Shown here: positions 1 to 5,894 of the stretch, one piece after another
Layout of the letters: each line of letters starts with the position of its first letter
How positions within the stretch are numbered: position 1 is the stretch's first letter
Assembly (NCBI GenBank): GCA_934675045.1
Contig: CAKUPI010000118.1
Coordinates: forward strand, 1-5,905
From: an uncultured Eubacteriales bacterium
GTDB taxonomy: Bacteria > Bacillota > Clostridia > Oscillospirales > Butyricicoccaceae
DNA length: 5,905 nucleotides
Reading direction: 5' to 3'
Program-made: the position numbers and the translations under genes
Notes under the pieces: generated by a model
Databases searched by the model: none
What the model saw: only the letters and a program-made list of their open reading frames with translations
What the model was told of the DNA's origin: nothing

Positions 1-2521
1 TGGAGATGTACATGTGGTCGCCGAACAGCTGGGTGACCAGACGGGCGTAGCTGGTCTCGGCGCAGCCGGCGCACGAGCCGGAGAACTCGAGCATGGGCTG
101 CTTGAACTGGCTGCCCTTGACGGTGTTGTCCTGCACGTCCTCTTTGTAAGAGACGTTGTCGACGCAGTAGCCGAAGACGTCCTGCTGCTCAAGCTGGCTT
201 TCCTGACCGGCCATGCTCAGAGCCTTGACCGGGCAGACGCCGACGCAGACGCCGCAGCCCATGCAGTCCAGCGGAGAGATAGCCATGGTGTATTTGTACA
301 CACCCTTGCCCTTGCCGGCCTTGATGTCGACAACCTTGGCGGCGGCGGGGGCGTTCTTCGCCTCTTCCTCGGTCAGAGCGAAGGGACGGATGGTGGCGTG
401 CGGGCAGACATAGGCGCAGTTGTTGCACTGGATGCACTTGTTCTGATCCCACTCGGGCACCGAGACGGCGACGCCGCGCTTCTCGTAGGCCGAGGCGCCC
501 AGCTCAAACTGTCCGGTGACGTGGTTTTCAAAGGCGGAAACGGGCAGGCTGTCGCCGTCCATTTTGCCGACGGGGATGAGGATGTCCTTCACCTGCTTGA
601 CCAGCTCGGGCTTGCCGTTGAGAACGGTGTTGTCCTCGGCGTCGACGGCGTTGGCCCAGTCGGCGGGAACATCTATTTTGACAAAGGCGGTGGCGCCGGC
701 GTCGATGGCCTTGTGGTTCATCTCGACGACGTCCATGCCCTTCTTGGAATAGGACTTGGTGGCAGCATCCTTCATGTACTGGATGGCCTCAGCCTCGGGC
801 ATGACCTTGGCGAGGGCGAAGAAAGCGCTCTGCAAAATGGTGTTGGTGCGCTTGCCCATGCCGATCTCGCGGGCCAGGTCGATGGCGTTGATGGTGTAGA
901 GCTGAATGTTGTTTTTGGCGATGTAGCGCTTGGCGTCGGCCGTCAGGTGGTGGTTGAGCTCGTCAAAGCTCCACTGCGCGTTGATCATAAAGACGCCGCC
1001 GGGCTTGACGTCGTTGACCATCTTAAAGCCCTTGGTCACATAGCTGGGGTTGTGGCAGGCCACAAAGTCGGCCTTGTTGATGTAGTAGGGGCTGCGGATG
1101 GGCTTGTCGCCGAAGCGCAGGTGGCTGATGGTGACGCCGCCAGTCTTCTTGGAGTCGTACTGGAAGTACGCCTGCACGTATTTGTCGGTGTGGTCGCCGA
1201 TGATCTTGATGGAGTTCTTGTTGGCGCCGACGGTGCCGTCGCCGCCCAGGCCCCAGAACTTGCACTCGATGGTGCCCTCGGCCGCCGTGTTGGGAGCAGC
1301 CTCTTCGGGCAGCGAGAGGTGGGTGACGTCGTCGACGATGCCGATGGTGAACTGGCGCTTCATCTCGTCGCGCTTAAGCTCGTTGTAAACGGCAAAGACG
1401 GAGGAGGGAGGGGTGTCCTTCGAGCCGAGGCCGTAGCGTCCGCCGATGACCTTGATGTCGGTGCGGCCGGCGTTGGCCAGAGCCGAAACGACGTCCATGT
1501 ACAGCGGCTCGCCCATGGAGCCGGGCTCCTTGGTGCGGTCGAGAACGGCGATCTTCTTGCAGCTTGCGGGAATGGCGGCCAGCAGGTGCTCGGTCGAGAA
1601 GGGACGGAACAGGCGGACCTTGATAAGGCCGACCTTTTCGCCGTGCGCGTTGAGGTAGTCGATGACTTCCTCGGCCACGTCGCAGATGGAGCCCATGGCG
1701 ACGATGACGCGGTCGGCATCGGGAGCGCCGTAGTAGTTGAAGAGCTGGTAGTTGGTGCCCAGCTTCTCGTTGACCTTGCCCATGTACTTTTCCACAACGG
1801 CGGGCAGCTCGTCATAGTACTTGTTGCAGGCTTCGCGGTGCTGGAAGAAGATGTCGCCGTTTTCGTGCGAGCCGCGCATGGAGGGATGCTCGGGGTTGAG
1901 GGCGTTGCGGCGGAAAGCGGCAACGGCGTCCATGTCGCACATGTCCTTCAGGTCGTCAAAATCCCAAACGGCAACTTTCTGGATTTCGTGGCTGGTGCGG
2001 AAGCCGTCGAAGAAGTTGATGAAAGGAACCTTGCCCGACAGAGCGGCCAGATGGGCGACGGGGGACAGGTCCATAACTTCCTGCACGTTGCCTTCGCACA
2101 GCATGGCAAAGCCGGTCTGACGGCAGGCCATGACGTCGGAGTGATCGCCGAAGATGTTGAGGGCGTGGGTGGAGATGGTGCGGGCGGAAACGTGGAAGAC
2201 GGTGGGCAGCTGCTCGGCCGCGATCTTGTACATGTTGGGGATCATCAGCAGCAGGCCCTGCGAGGCGGTGTAGGTGGTGGTCAGGGCACCGGCGCCCAGA
2301 GAACCGTGGACAGCGCCGGCGGCACCGGCCTCAGACTGCATTTCGACAACCTTGACGGTGTCGCCGAAGATGTTCTTCAGGCCGTTGGCGGACCACTGGT
2401 CGACCAGGTCGGCCATCGGGCTGGACGGGGTGATGGGGTAGATGGCGGCCACTTCACTGAACGCATACGAAACGTGAGCGGCAGCTGTGTTACCATCCAT
2501 AGTTTTCATTTTTCTTGCCAT
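1..2521 (-). CDS. nifJ: Pyruvate:ferredoxin (flavodoxin) oxidoreductase, partial (3' end beyond left window edge)
   Basis: This cytoplasmic enzyme oxidatively decarboxylates pyruvate with CoA to acetyl-CoA and CO2 and reduces ferredoxin; it is central to anaerobic fermentation. I translated the minus strand from 2521: 840 uninterrupted codons, reaching the window edge. Near the N-terminus YPITPSSP (28-35) supplies T31, with E64 (VEMQSEAGAAGA) and R114 (FHVSAR). These match the pyruvate/TPP-site residues of the Desulfovibrio africanus enzyme in both identity and number. Two ferredoxin-type [4Fe-4S] motifs follow: C696-C699-C702-C706-P and C753-C756-C759-C763-P. FSGSCAGCAET (C817, C820) begins the third cluster site; its other cysteines and the TPP motif lie off-window. 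The family is about 1,170-1,190 residues, so roughly 340 are missing. The ATG at 2521 sits 11 nt after AAAGGAGG; an ATG at codon 5 is a weaker alternative. No frameshift was seen. Confidence 0.97.
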   Translation of the reverse strand, partial: MARKMKTMDGNTAAAHVSYAFSEVAAIYPITPSSPMADLVDQWSANGLKNIFGDTVKVVEMQSEAGAAGAVHGSLGAGALTTTYTASQGLLLMIPNMYKIAAEQLPTVFHVSARTISTHALNIFGDHSDVMACRQTGFAMLCEGNVQEVMDLSPVAHLAALSGKVPFINFFDGFRTSHEIQKVAVWDFDDLKDMCDMDAVAAFRRNALNPEHPSMRGSHENGDIFFQHREACNKYYDELPAVVEKYMGKVNEKLGTNYQLFNYYGAPDADRVIVAMGSICDVAEEVIDYLNAHGEKVGLIKVRLFRPFSTEHLLAAIPASCKKIAVLDRTKEPGSMGEPLYMDVVSALANAGRTDIKVIGGRYGLGSKDTPPSSVFAVYNELKRDEMKRQFTIGIVDDVTHLSLPEEAAPNTAAEGTIECKFWGLGGDGTVGANKNSIKIIGDHTDKYVQAYFQYDSKKTGGVTISHLRFGDKPIRSPYYINKADFVACHNPSYVTKGFKMVNDVKPGGVFMINAQWSFDELNHHLTADAKRYIAKNNIQLYTINAIDLAREIGMGKRTNTILQSAFFALAKVMPEAEAIQYMKDAATKSYSKKGMDVVEMNHKAIDAGATAFVKIDVPADWANAVDAEDNTVLNGKPELVKQVKDILIPVGKMDGDSLPVSAFENHVTGQFELGASAYEKRGVAVSVPEWDQNKCIQCNNCAYVCPHATIRPFALTEEEAKNAPAAAKVVDIKAGKGKGVYKYTMAISPLDCMGCGVCVGVCPVKALSMAGQESQLEQQDVFGYCVDNVSYKEDVQDNTVKGSQFKQPMLEFSGSCAGCAETSYARLVTQLFGDHMYIS

Positions 2522-2530
2522 TTGGGGATA

Positions 2531-2540
2531 CTCCTCCTTT
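2531..2540 (-). promoter_or_regulatory. Ribosome binding site of nifJ
   Basis: Read on the minus strand this is AAAGGAGGAG, a near-perfect complement of the 16S rRNA 3' end, 11 nt before the ATG at 2521 (counted from the end of AAAGGAGG). It supports that start over the internal ATG at 2509. Confidence 0.85.
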
Positions 2541-2582
2541 ATATTTCCGGTGTGTTTAGGTAGAAAGTATTAAACCTTATTT

Positions 2583-2611
2583 ATTCTATCAAAAAAAGTC
2601 GTGTGTGTAAA
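2583..2611 (-). promoter_or_regulatory. Predicted sigma-A type promoter of nifJ
   Basis: On the minus strand TTTACA (2611-2606) is followed after exactly 17 nt by TAGAAT (2588-2583), each close to consensus (TTGACA, TATAAT). Transcription would start near 2576, giving a 5' untranslated region of about 55 nt. The flanking DNA is A/T rich. I saw no convincing Rex or CodY operator. Confidence 0.6.
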
Positions 2612-2684
2612 CATTTATTTAGGAAAAAAAAGCGGAAATTCCCGGAACCATTCTTGATCCAAAACTTTTTTGCAAAAAAAAGAT

Positions 2685-2713
2685 TTGTCAAAAAACTTTA
2701 AATCATGTATGCT
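2685..2713 (+). promoter_or_regulatory. Predicted sigma-A type promoter of comM
   Basis: TTGTCA (2685-2690) and TATGCT (2708-2713) are separated by 17 nt. The DNA just upstream (2661-2682) consists of A and T tracts and could act as an UP element. Transcription would begin near 2720, placing the hairpin at 2740-2754 inside a leader of about 48 nt. The -10 match is moderate. Confidence 0.5.
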
Positions 2714-2726
2714 TGAAACAGGGACG

Positions 2727-2754
2727 AAAAAACAAAAAACCGCGCCGGGCGCGG
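2727..2754 (-). terminator. Intrinsic terminator facing left, orphan; also a hairpin in the comM 5' leader
   Basis: Read on the minus strand, a GC-only 6-bp stem (CCGCGC / GCGCGG, 2754-2749 with 2745-2740) closes a 3-nt loop. It is followed at once by six T, a G and six more T (2739-2727), a textbook rho-independent terminator. No minus-strand gene ends before it: comM on the opposite strand starts 14 bp to the right. It would block leftward transcription from reaching nifJ. On the plus strand the same stem sits 2-3 nt before the comM ribosome binding site (GGGGTGA at 2757-2763). Confidence 0.7.
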
Positions 2755-2767
2755 ATGGGGTGAGCGT

Positions 2768-4282
2768 ATGGTTGCAAAGGTCAATTCCGCCGGGCTGACC
2801 GGCATCGAGGGGCATCTTGTCATTTGCGAGTGCGATTTGTCGGGGGGACTGCCCCGGCTGGACATCGTCGGCCTGCCCGACGCGTCGGTGCGCGAGTCGC
2901 AGGACCGGGTGCGCGCGGCGGCCAAAAACTGCGGCTTTGCCTTTCCGGCGCGGCGCATCACCATCAATCTGGCGCCCGGCGAGCTGCGAAAAGAGGGGCC
3001 CATTTACGATTTGCCCATTCTGACGGGCATTCTGGCGGCCTCGGGCCAGCTTCCGCCGCCGCCGGAGGACAGCTGTATGCTGGGCGAGCTTTCGCTCGAG
3101 GGCGAGGTGCGCGCCGCCGCGGGCGTTCTGCCCATGGTGCTGTGCGCCAAAGAGGCCGGCATGCGCAGCGTCTTTGTGCCGGCCGACAACGCGGCCGAGG
3201 CCACGGCGGCGGGGGATATGACCGTCTATCCGGTGCGCCACGTCAGCGAGCTGGCCGCCCACCTGCGCGGGGAAGCGCGCATTGCGCCCGCGCCGCCCTA
3301 CCGGTTTGAAAACGGCCTGCCGGACGGGCCGGATTTTTCCGACGTCATGGGGCAGGAAAACGTCAGACGCGGCATCGAGGTGGCCGCCGCCGGCTCGCAC
3401 AGCATTCTGCTGGTCGGGCCACCGGGCTCCGGCAAGAGCATGATCTCGCGCCGCCTTCCCTCGGTGCTCCCCGACATGACGCGCCGGGAGGCGCTTGAGG
3501 TGACCAAGATTTACTCGGTGGCCGGCCTTTTGGAAAAGGGGAAGCCCATGATGTCCCGGCGGCCCTTCCGCAGCCCGCACCACACCGTCTCGGCGGCCGG
3601 GCTGGCCGGCGGCGGGCGCACGCCGAAGCCGGGTGAGATTTCGCTGGCCCACAACGGCGTGCTGTTCCTCGACGAGCTGCCCGAGTACCGCGCCGACGCG
3701 CTGGAGGTGCTGCGCCAGCCGCTGGAGGACGGGTGCATCACCGTGTCCCGCGTGTCAGGCAGCTGCACCTATCCCAGCCGCTTTATGCTGGTCTGCGCCA
3801 TGAACCCCTGCAAATGCGGGTACTACGGGCACCCGACGCACCCCTGCACCTGCACCGAGCAGGCGGTGCGCGCCTACCGCAAGCGCATTTCCGGGCCGCT
3901 GCTTGACCGCATCGATTTGCACATTGACGTGGCGCCCGTCGATTTTGAAAGCCTGCGCGAGCGCCGTCCGGGCGAAAGCTCGGCCGCCATCCGCGCCCGC
4001 GTCAACGCCGCCCGCGAACGGCAGACCCGGCGCTTTGCCGGCACCGGCATTTCCTGCAATGCCATGCTGACGCCCGGCAGCATGGCGCGCTTCTGCGCGC
4101 TGGACGACGCGGGAAAACAGCTCATGCACCGCGCTTTTGACGTCATGGGCCTGACGGCGCGCGCCCACGACCGCATTTTGAAGGTGGCGCGCACCATCGC
4201 CGACCTGGACGGCGCGGAAAATATCGGCGCGCAGCACCTGGCCGAGGCCATTCAGTTCCGCACGTTTGACGCGCAAGCGTGA
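2768..4282 (+). CDS. comM: ComM/YifB-family AAA+ ATPase (Mg-chelatase-like, DNA branch migration)
   Basis: This 504-residue protein has the usual length and domain order of the family. First comes an N-terminal ChlI-type domain (about 21-141) with the signatures VGLPDASVRESQDRVRAA and INLAPGELRKEG. Next is an AAA+ Mg-chelatase core, with Walker A GPPGSGKS (217-224) and Walker B VLFLDEL (298-304). A four-cysteine segment follows (C348, C350, C360, C362) and then RISGPLLDRIDLH with the conserved R381. A C-terminal Mg-chelatase C domain (about 405-500) contains GLTARAHDRILKVARTIADL. Vibrio cholerae ComM is a hexameric branch-migration helicase acting in natural transformation; that role here is inferred from family membership. 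The ATG at 2768 follows GGGGTGA with about 5 nt spacing. The gene is intact and stands alone, divergent from nifJ and convergent with rplT; no competence or recombination genes are nearby in the window. Confidence 0.95.
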   Translation: MVAKVNSAGLTGIEGHLVICECDLSGGLPRLDIVGLPDASVRESQDRVRAAAKNCGFAFPARRITINLAPGELRKEGPIYDLPILTGILAASGQLPPPPEDSCMLGELSLEGEVRAAAGVLPMVLCAKEAGMRSVFVPADNAAEATAAGDMTVYPVRHVSELAAHLRGEARIAPAPPYRFENGLPDGPDFSDVMGQENVRRGIEVAAAGSHSILLVGPPGSGKSMISRRLPSVLPDMTRREALEVTKIYSVAGLLEKGKPMMSRRPFRSPHHTVSAAGLAGGGRTPKPGEISLAHNGVLFLDELPEYRADALEVLRQPLEDGCITVSRVSGSCTYPSRFMLVCAMNPCKCGYYGHPTHPCTCTEQAVRAYRKRISGPLLDRIDLHIDVAPVDFESLRERRPGESSAAIRARVNAARERQTRRFAGTGISCNAMLTPGSMARFCALDDAGKQLMHRAFDVMGLTARAHDRILKVARTIADLDGAENIGAQHLAEAIQFRTFDAQA

Positions 4283-4343
4283 TGACACGGAAAAGTATAC
4301 GTTGCGTTTATGCAAATATAAAGCGCGGTATTTCCCAAAGCTC

Positions 4344-4430
4344 TGTGGATAAATCTGTGGAAAGTGTGGATAACCACAGCAGTTATCAGAAGCAAACCGA
4401 AAAAATGACAATTTCACAAGCTGTGGAAAA
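4344..4430 (-). promoter_or_regulatory. Cluster of DnaA-box-like 9-mers (possible DnaA-binding locus)
   Basis: Read on the minus strand, four 9-mers in the same orientation match the DnaA box TTWTNCACA. TTATCCACA is found at 4344-4352 (exact), CTTTCCACA at 4356-4364 (one mismatch), TTATCCACA at 4365-4373 (exact, abutting the previous one), and TTTTCCACA at 4422-4430 (exact). The third box also forms an inverted repeat TGTGG-ATAA-CCACA (4365-4378). A weaker plus-strand match, TTATGCAAA, lies at 4308-4316. Three exact boxes in 87 bp is well beyond what I would expect by chance in this GC-rich DNA. Because the flanking genes converge, there is no gene start here to regulate. Candidate roles are DnaA titration, a DARS/datA-like element, or an origin component. 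Actual DnaA binding is inferred. Confidence 0.6.
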
Positions 4431-4442
4431 GCCGAAACGGGG

Positions 4443-4469
4443 TGAATATTTGCAGTTTTGTAAATATAT
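4443..4469. other. AT-rich segment beside the DnaA-box cluster
   Basis: This 27-bp stretch is about 80% A/T, far above the surrounding genes, and begins 12 bp after the last DnaA-box-like site. In a replication origin the unwinding element occupies such a position. No clear run of DnaA-trio repeats is visible, so an unwinding role is only a possibility. Confidence 0.3.
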
Positions 4470-4526
4470 GGGTACAACGGAACGTTGAGACTTCCGCGCA
4501 GCGAAAGCGCCAAAAGGCGGAGCATG

Positions 4527-4561
4527 AAAAAAAACCGGGCGCCGCGTGCGGCGTCCGGTTT
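4527..4561 (-). terminator. Intrinsic terminator of the infC-rpmI-rplT operon
   Basis: On the minus strand, 13 nt after the rplT stop codon, a long GC-rich stem forms between 4561-4549 and 4544-4532, with a single C-A mismatch (4554/4539) and a short loop. It is followed by a run of eight T (4534-4527). This ends the operon cleanly. Confidence 0.88.
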
Positions 4562-4573
4562 CAAAAATCTTTT

Positions 4574-4927
4574 TTAGAGAGCGGCCTTGGCCTGGGCGAC
4601 GAGGGCCGAGAAAGCGGCCTTGTCGGAAACGGCGATTTCGGCCAGCATTTTGCGGTTGAGGTCGACACCGGCCTTCTTGAGGCCGTTCATGAAGCGGGAA
4701 TAGTTGATGTCGTTCTGCATGCAGCCGGCGCTGATGCGGGTGATCCACAGGCGGCGGAAGTCGCGCTTTTTCAGCTTTCTGCCGACATAGGCATACTTCA
4801 GCGACTTCATAACCTGCTCGTTGGCAAGCTTGTAGTGATTTTTCTTAGAGCCCCAATAGCCCTTGGCGAGCTTAATCGCTTTTTTTCTTCTCTTGCGCGT
4901 CATCATCGCGCCTTTGATTCTGGCCAT
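4574..4927 (-). CDS. rplT: 50S ribosomal protein L20
   Basis: This 117-residue basic protein binds 23S rRNA early in large-subunit assembly; in several bacteria it also represses its own operon by binding the mRNA leader. The N-terminal [16 protein letters not shown], then [36 protein letters not shown] and [16 protein letters not shown] are hallmark L20 sequences, and the length is normal. The ATG at 4927 follows AGGAGG (4943-4938) by 10 nt. It is the last gene of the operon, 23 nt after rpmI. One segment, [10 protein letters not shown] (64-73), departs from the common RINAAARxNG pattern, replacing the usual N66 and R70 with S and M. Confidence 0.98.
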   Translation of the reverse strand: MARIKGAMMTRKRRKKAIKLAKGYWGSKKNHYKLANEQVMKSLKYAYVGRKLKKRDFRRLWITRISAGCMQNDINYSRFMNGLKKAGVDLNRKMLAEIAVSDKAAFSALVAQAKAAL

Positions 4928-4950
4928 GTATCAAAAGCCTCCTGTCAATC

Positions 4951-5151
4951 TTATTTGTAGGGAATGAGCCGCTTGAGCTGCGGCGCGGTGGACGAACCGG
5001 CATAGCCGGCCTTGCGCAGCTGGCGCTTCCGCTTGGGGGTTTTGCAGCCTTTGATATCGTGGCGGCGATTCATGCTGGACAGCTTGATTTTTCCGGTCTT
5101 GGTAACGGAAAAGCGTTTTTTCGCGCCGGAATGCGTCTTTATCTTCGGCAT
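4951..5151 (-). CDS. rpmI: 50S ribosomal protein L35
   Basis: This 66-residue, strongly basic protein is a small structural component of the large ribosomal subunit. [14 protein letters not shown] at the N-terminus and [12 protein letters not shown] in the second half are diagnostic of L35, and the length is typical. The ATG at 5151 follows AGGAG (5166-5162) by 10 nt. It lies 41 nt after infC and 23 nt before rplT, the conserved order of this operon. No sign of an own promoter was seen, so it is probably expressed only from the operon promoter. Confidence 0.97.
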   Translation of the reverse strand: MPKIKTHSGAKKRFSVTKTGKIKLSSMNRRHDIKGCKTPKRKRQLRKAGYAGSSTAPQLKRLIPYK

Positions 5152-5192
5152 GGGTGGTAAACTCCTCTCTTTTGTGTCGGCAGTTCCGCCGG

Positions 5193-5711
5193 TTATTGAT
5201 TCTTTAGGGGGGCTAAAAACATCAGCATCTGGCGGCCCTCCAGCTTGGGTTCCTTTTCCACGGTGCTGACCTCGGCGCAGGCCTCGGCAAAGCGGTTGAG
5301 AATGGTCAGGCCGATGGAGGTATGCGCCATTTCGCGTCCGCGGAAGCGAACGGAGATTTTGACCTTGTCGCCATTTTTCAAAAATTTCTGCGCGGCTTTG
5401 GCCTTCACCTCGAAGTCGTGCACATCAATCTTGGCAGACAGACGAATTTCTTTAATATCGACAACGCGCTGGTTTTTGCGGGCCTCTTTTTCCTTTTTGG
5501 TCTGCTCAAAGCGGAACTTGCCGTAGTCCATGATGCGGCAGACGGGCGGCTCGGCTTTGGGAGCAATTTTCACAAGGTCAAGACCTTTTTCGGCGGAAAT
5601 CCGCTGCGCCTCCTCAATGGGAACAACGCCCAGCTGTCCGCCGTCCTCGTCGATGAGTCTGACTTCCTTATCACGAATGTCTTCGTTGATTTGATGGTCG
5701 AGTTTGCTGAT
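5193..5711 (-). CDS. infC: Translation initiation factor IF-3, with AUC start codon
   Basis: IF-3 binds the 30S subunit, prevents premature 50S joining and rejects non-canonical start codons and wrong initiator tRNA. The 172-residue product has an N-terminal domain (about 1-70; [28 protein letters not shown]), a lysine-rich linker helix (about 71-85) and a C-terminal domain (about 86-172; [27 protein letters not shown]), all typical. No ATG, GTG or TTG fits: the only in-frame GTG is inside the Shine-Dalgarno sequence, and the TTG at 5894 lies in the -35 box. The codon 8 nt after GGAGG is ATC (5711-5709), followed by SKLDHQINE, which aligns with known IF-3 N-termini. Non-AUG starts (AUU in E. 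coli) are an established feature of infC and allow IF-3 to repress itself. First gene of the operon. Confidence 0.95.
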   Translation of the reverse strand: MSKLDHQINEDIRDKEVRLIDEDGGQLGVVPIEEAQRISAEKGLDLVKIAPKAEPPVCRIMDYGKFRFEQTKKEKEARKNQRVVDIKEIRLSAKIDVHDFEVKAKAAQKFLKNGDKVKISVRFRGREMAHTSIGLTILNRFAEACAEVSTVEKEPKLEGRQMLMFLAPLKNQ

Positions 5712-5717
5712 ATGAAG

Positions 5718-5725
5718 CACCTCCT
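5718..5725 (-). promoter_or_regulatory. Ribosome binding site of infC
   Basis: The minus strand reads AGGAGGTG, a full match to the anti-Shine-Dalgarno sequence. From the GGAGG core the spacing to ATC at 5711 is 8 nt, which fixes the non-canonical start. It begins within a few nucleotides of the leader terminator's T-rich tail. Confidence 0.88.
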
Positions 5726-5726
5726 G

Positions 5727-5760
5727 AAAAATCAATAACGGGCGGTCAAAACCGCCCGTT
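5727..5760 (-). terminator. Leader terminator (attenuator) upstream of infC
   Basis: On the minus strand AACGGGCGGT and ACCGCCCGTT form a perfect 10-bp stem around a 4-nt TTTG loop. ATTGATTTTTC follows, directly ahead of the infC ribosome binding site. The T tract is interrupted, which suits a conditional rather than a fully efficient terminator. Confidence 0.65.
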
Positions 5761-5766
5761 CCCAAC

Positions 5767-5798
5767 AAAAAGACCCACGGCGCCCTGCGGCGCGCGGG
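5767..5798 (-). terminator. First terminator-like hairpin in the infC leader
   Basis: The minus-strand arms 5798-5789 and 5784-5774 pair as 6 bp plus 4 bp, with one bulged C (5780), one G-U pair and a GCAG loop. TCTTTTTG follows. It may act as a second intrinsic terminator or be part of the protein-binding fold of the leader; the sequence does not decide which. Confidence 0.5.
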
Positions 5799-5865
5799 AA
5801 AACATGTTGACCCTTTCTTACTGCATGAGGGTGAGGACGGTTTATCCTGCTTTCTTTTCTCAAGT

Positions 5866-5894
5866 ATTATACCAGCCGGCCGGGCGTTTGTCAA
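5866..5894 (-). promoter_or_regulatory. Consensus sigma-A promoter of the infC-rpmI-rplT operon
   Basis: The minus strand carries TTGACA (5894-5889), a 17-nt spacer and TATAAT (5871-5866), matching the housekeeping consensus at every position. Transcription should start near 5859. Such a strong promoter suits a translation operon whose output is trimmed downstream by attenuation and by the AUC start of infC. Confidence 0.92.

Larger units (their letters stand above)
4283..4526. other. Non-coding region between convergent comM and rplT ends
   Basis: No supported gene lies here. The stretch is much more A/T rich than its neighbours. It holds an AT-rich segment (about 4290-4325), the DnaA-box-like cluster (4344-4430), a second AT-rich segment (4443-4469), and a modest imperfect inverted repeat (4491-4497 with 4517-4522). 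comM shows no convincing terminator of its own on the plus strand: the stem at 4532-4561 can also form in plus-strand RNA, but only three T follow it. Confidence 0.7.
5712..5859 (-). promoter_or_regulatory. Structured infC operon leader, probable L20-type attenuator
   Basis: This is about 148 nt of untranslated leader from the predicted start site to infC. In order it holds a segment AAACCGTCC (5843-5835), a GC-rich hairpin followed by a T run (5798-5767), and a perfect 10-bp hairpin with a T-rich tail just before the ribosome binding site (5760-5727). AAACCGTCC can form 9 pairs (one G-U) with GGGCGGTTT (5757-5749), the 5' arm of the last hairpin, so the two structures exclude each other. In Bacillus subtilis, L20 represses infC-rpmI-rplT by transcription attenuation in the leader. 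The same logic is inferred here; the L20-binding site itself could not be identified by eye. Confidence 0.65.

Noticed and set aside
14..2563. 849-codon plus-strand open reading frame covering almost all of nifJ
   Set aside because: It is codon-aligned antisense to nifJ. Antisense stops would need TTA, CTA or TCA codons in nifJ, which this GC-rich gene avoids, so the frame stays open. The product is a low-complexity Gly/Val/Ala/Asp sequence with no recognisable family, while the minus strand encodes an unmistakable PFOR.
2634..2645. Small palindromes (GGAAATTCC and similar) in the nifJ-comM spacer
   Set aside because: Too short and imperfect to name as an operator.
4383..4418. Further DnaA-box-like sequences (TTATCAGAA at 4383, AATTTCACA at 4410)
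   Set aside because: They carry two or three mismatches to TTWTNCACA; too weak to count as boxes.
4279..4488. Short plus-strand ORF overlapping the comM stop codon (TGATG overlap, about 68 aa)
   Set aside because: There is no Shine-Dalgarno sequence, its composition is unlike its neighbours, no family is recognised, and its codons are largely made of the DnaA-box repeats. Non-coding DNA explains it better.
2615..4564. Long minus-strand reading frames over comM (2615-3652, 3755-4564)
   Set aside because: They are shadows of comM. Their translations are Arg/Ala/Gly-rich and match no family, and a convincing AAA+ protein occupies the plus strand.
4524..4577. 17-codon plus-strand ORF starting at ATG 4524
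   Set aside because: It consists almost entirely of the rplT terminator stem and flanking A/T runs; coincidental.
5712..5894. Upstream extension of the infC frame to 5894
   Set aside because: Its TTG start is the -35 element of a consensus promoter, so that codon would not be transcribed, and the added residues are not part of IF-3.
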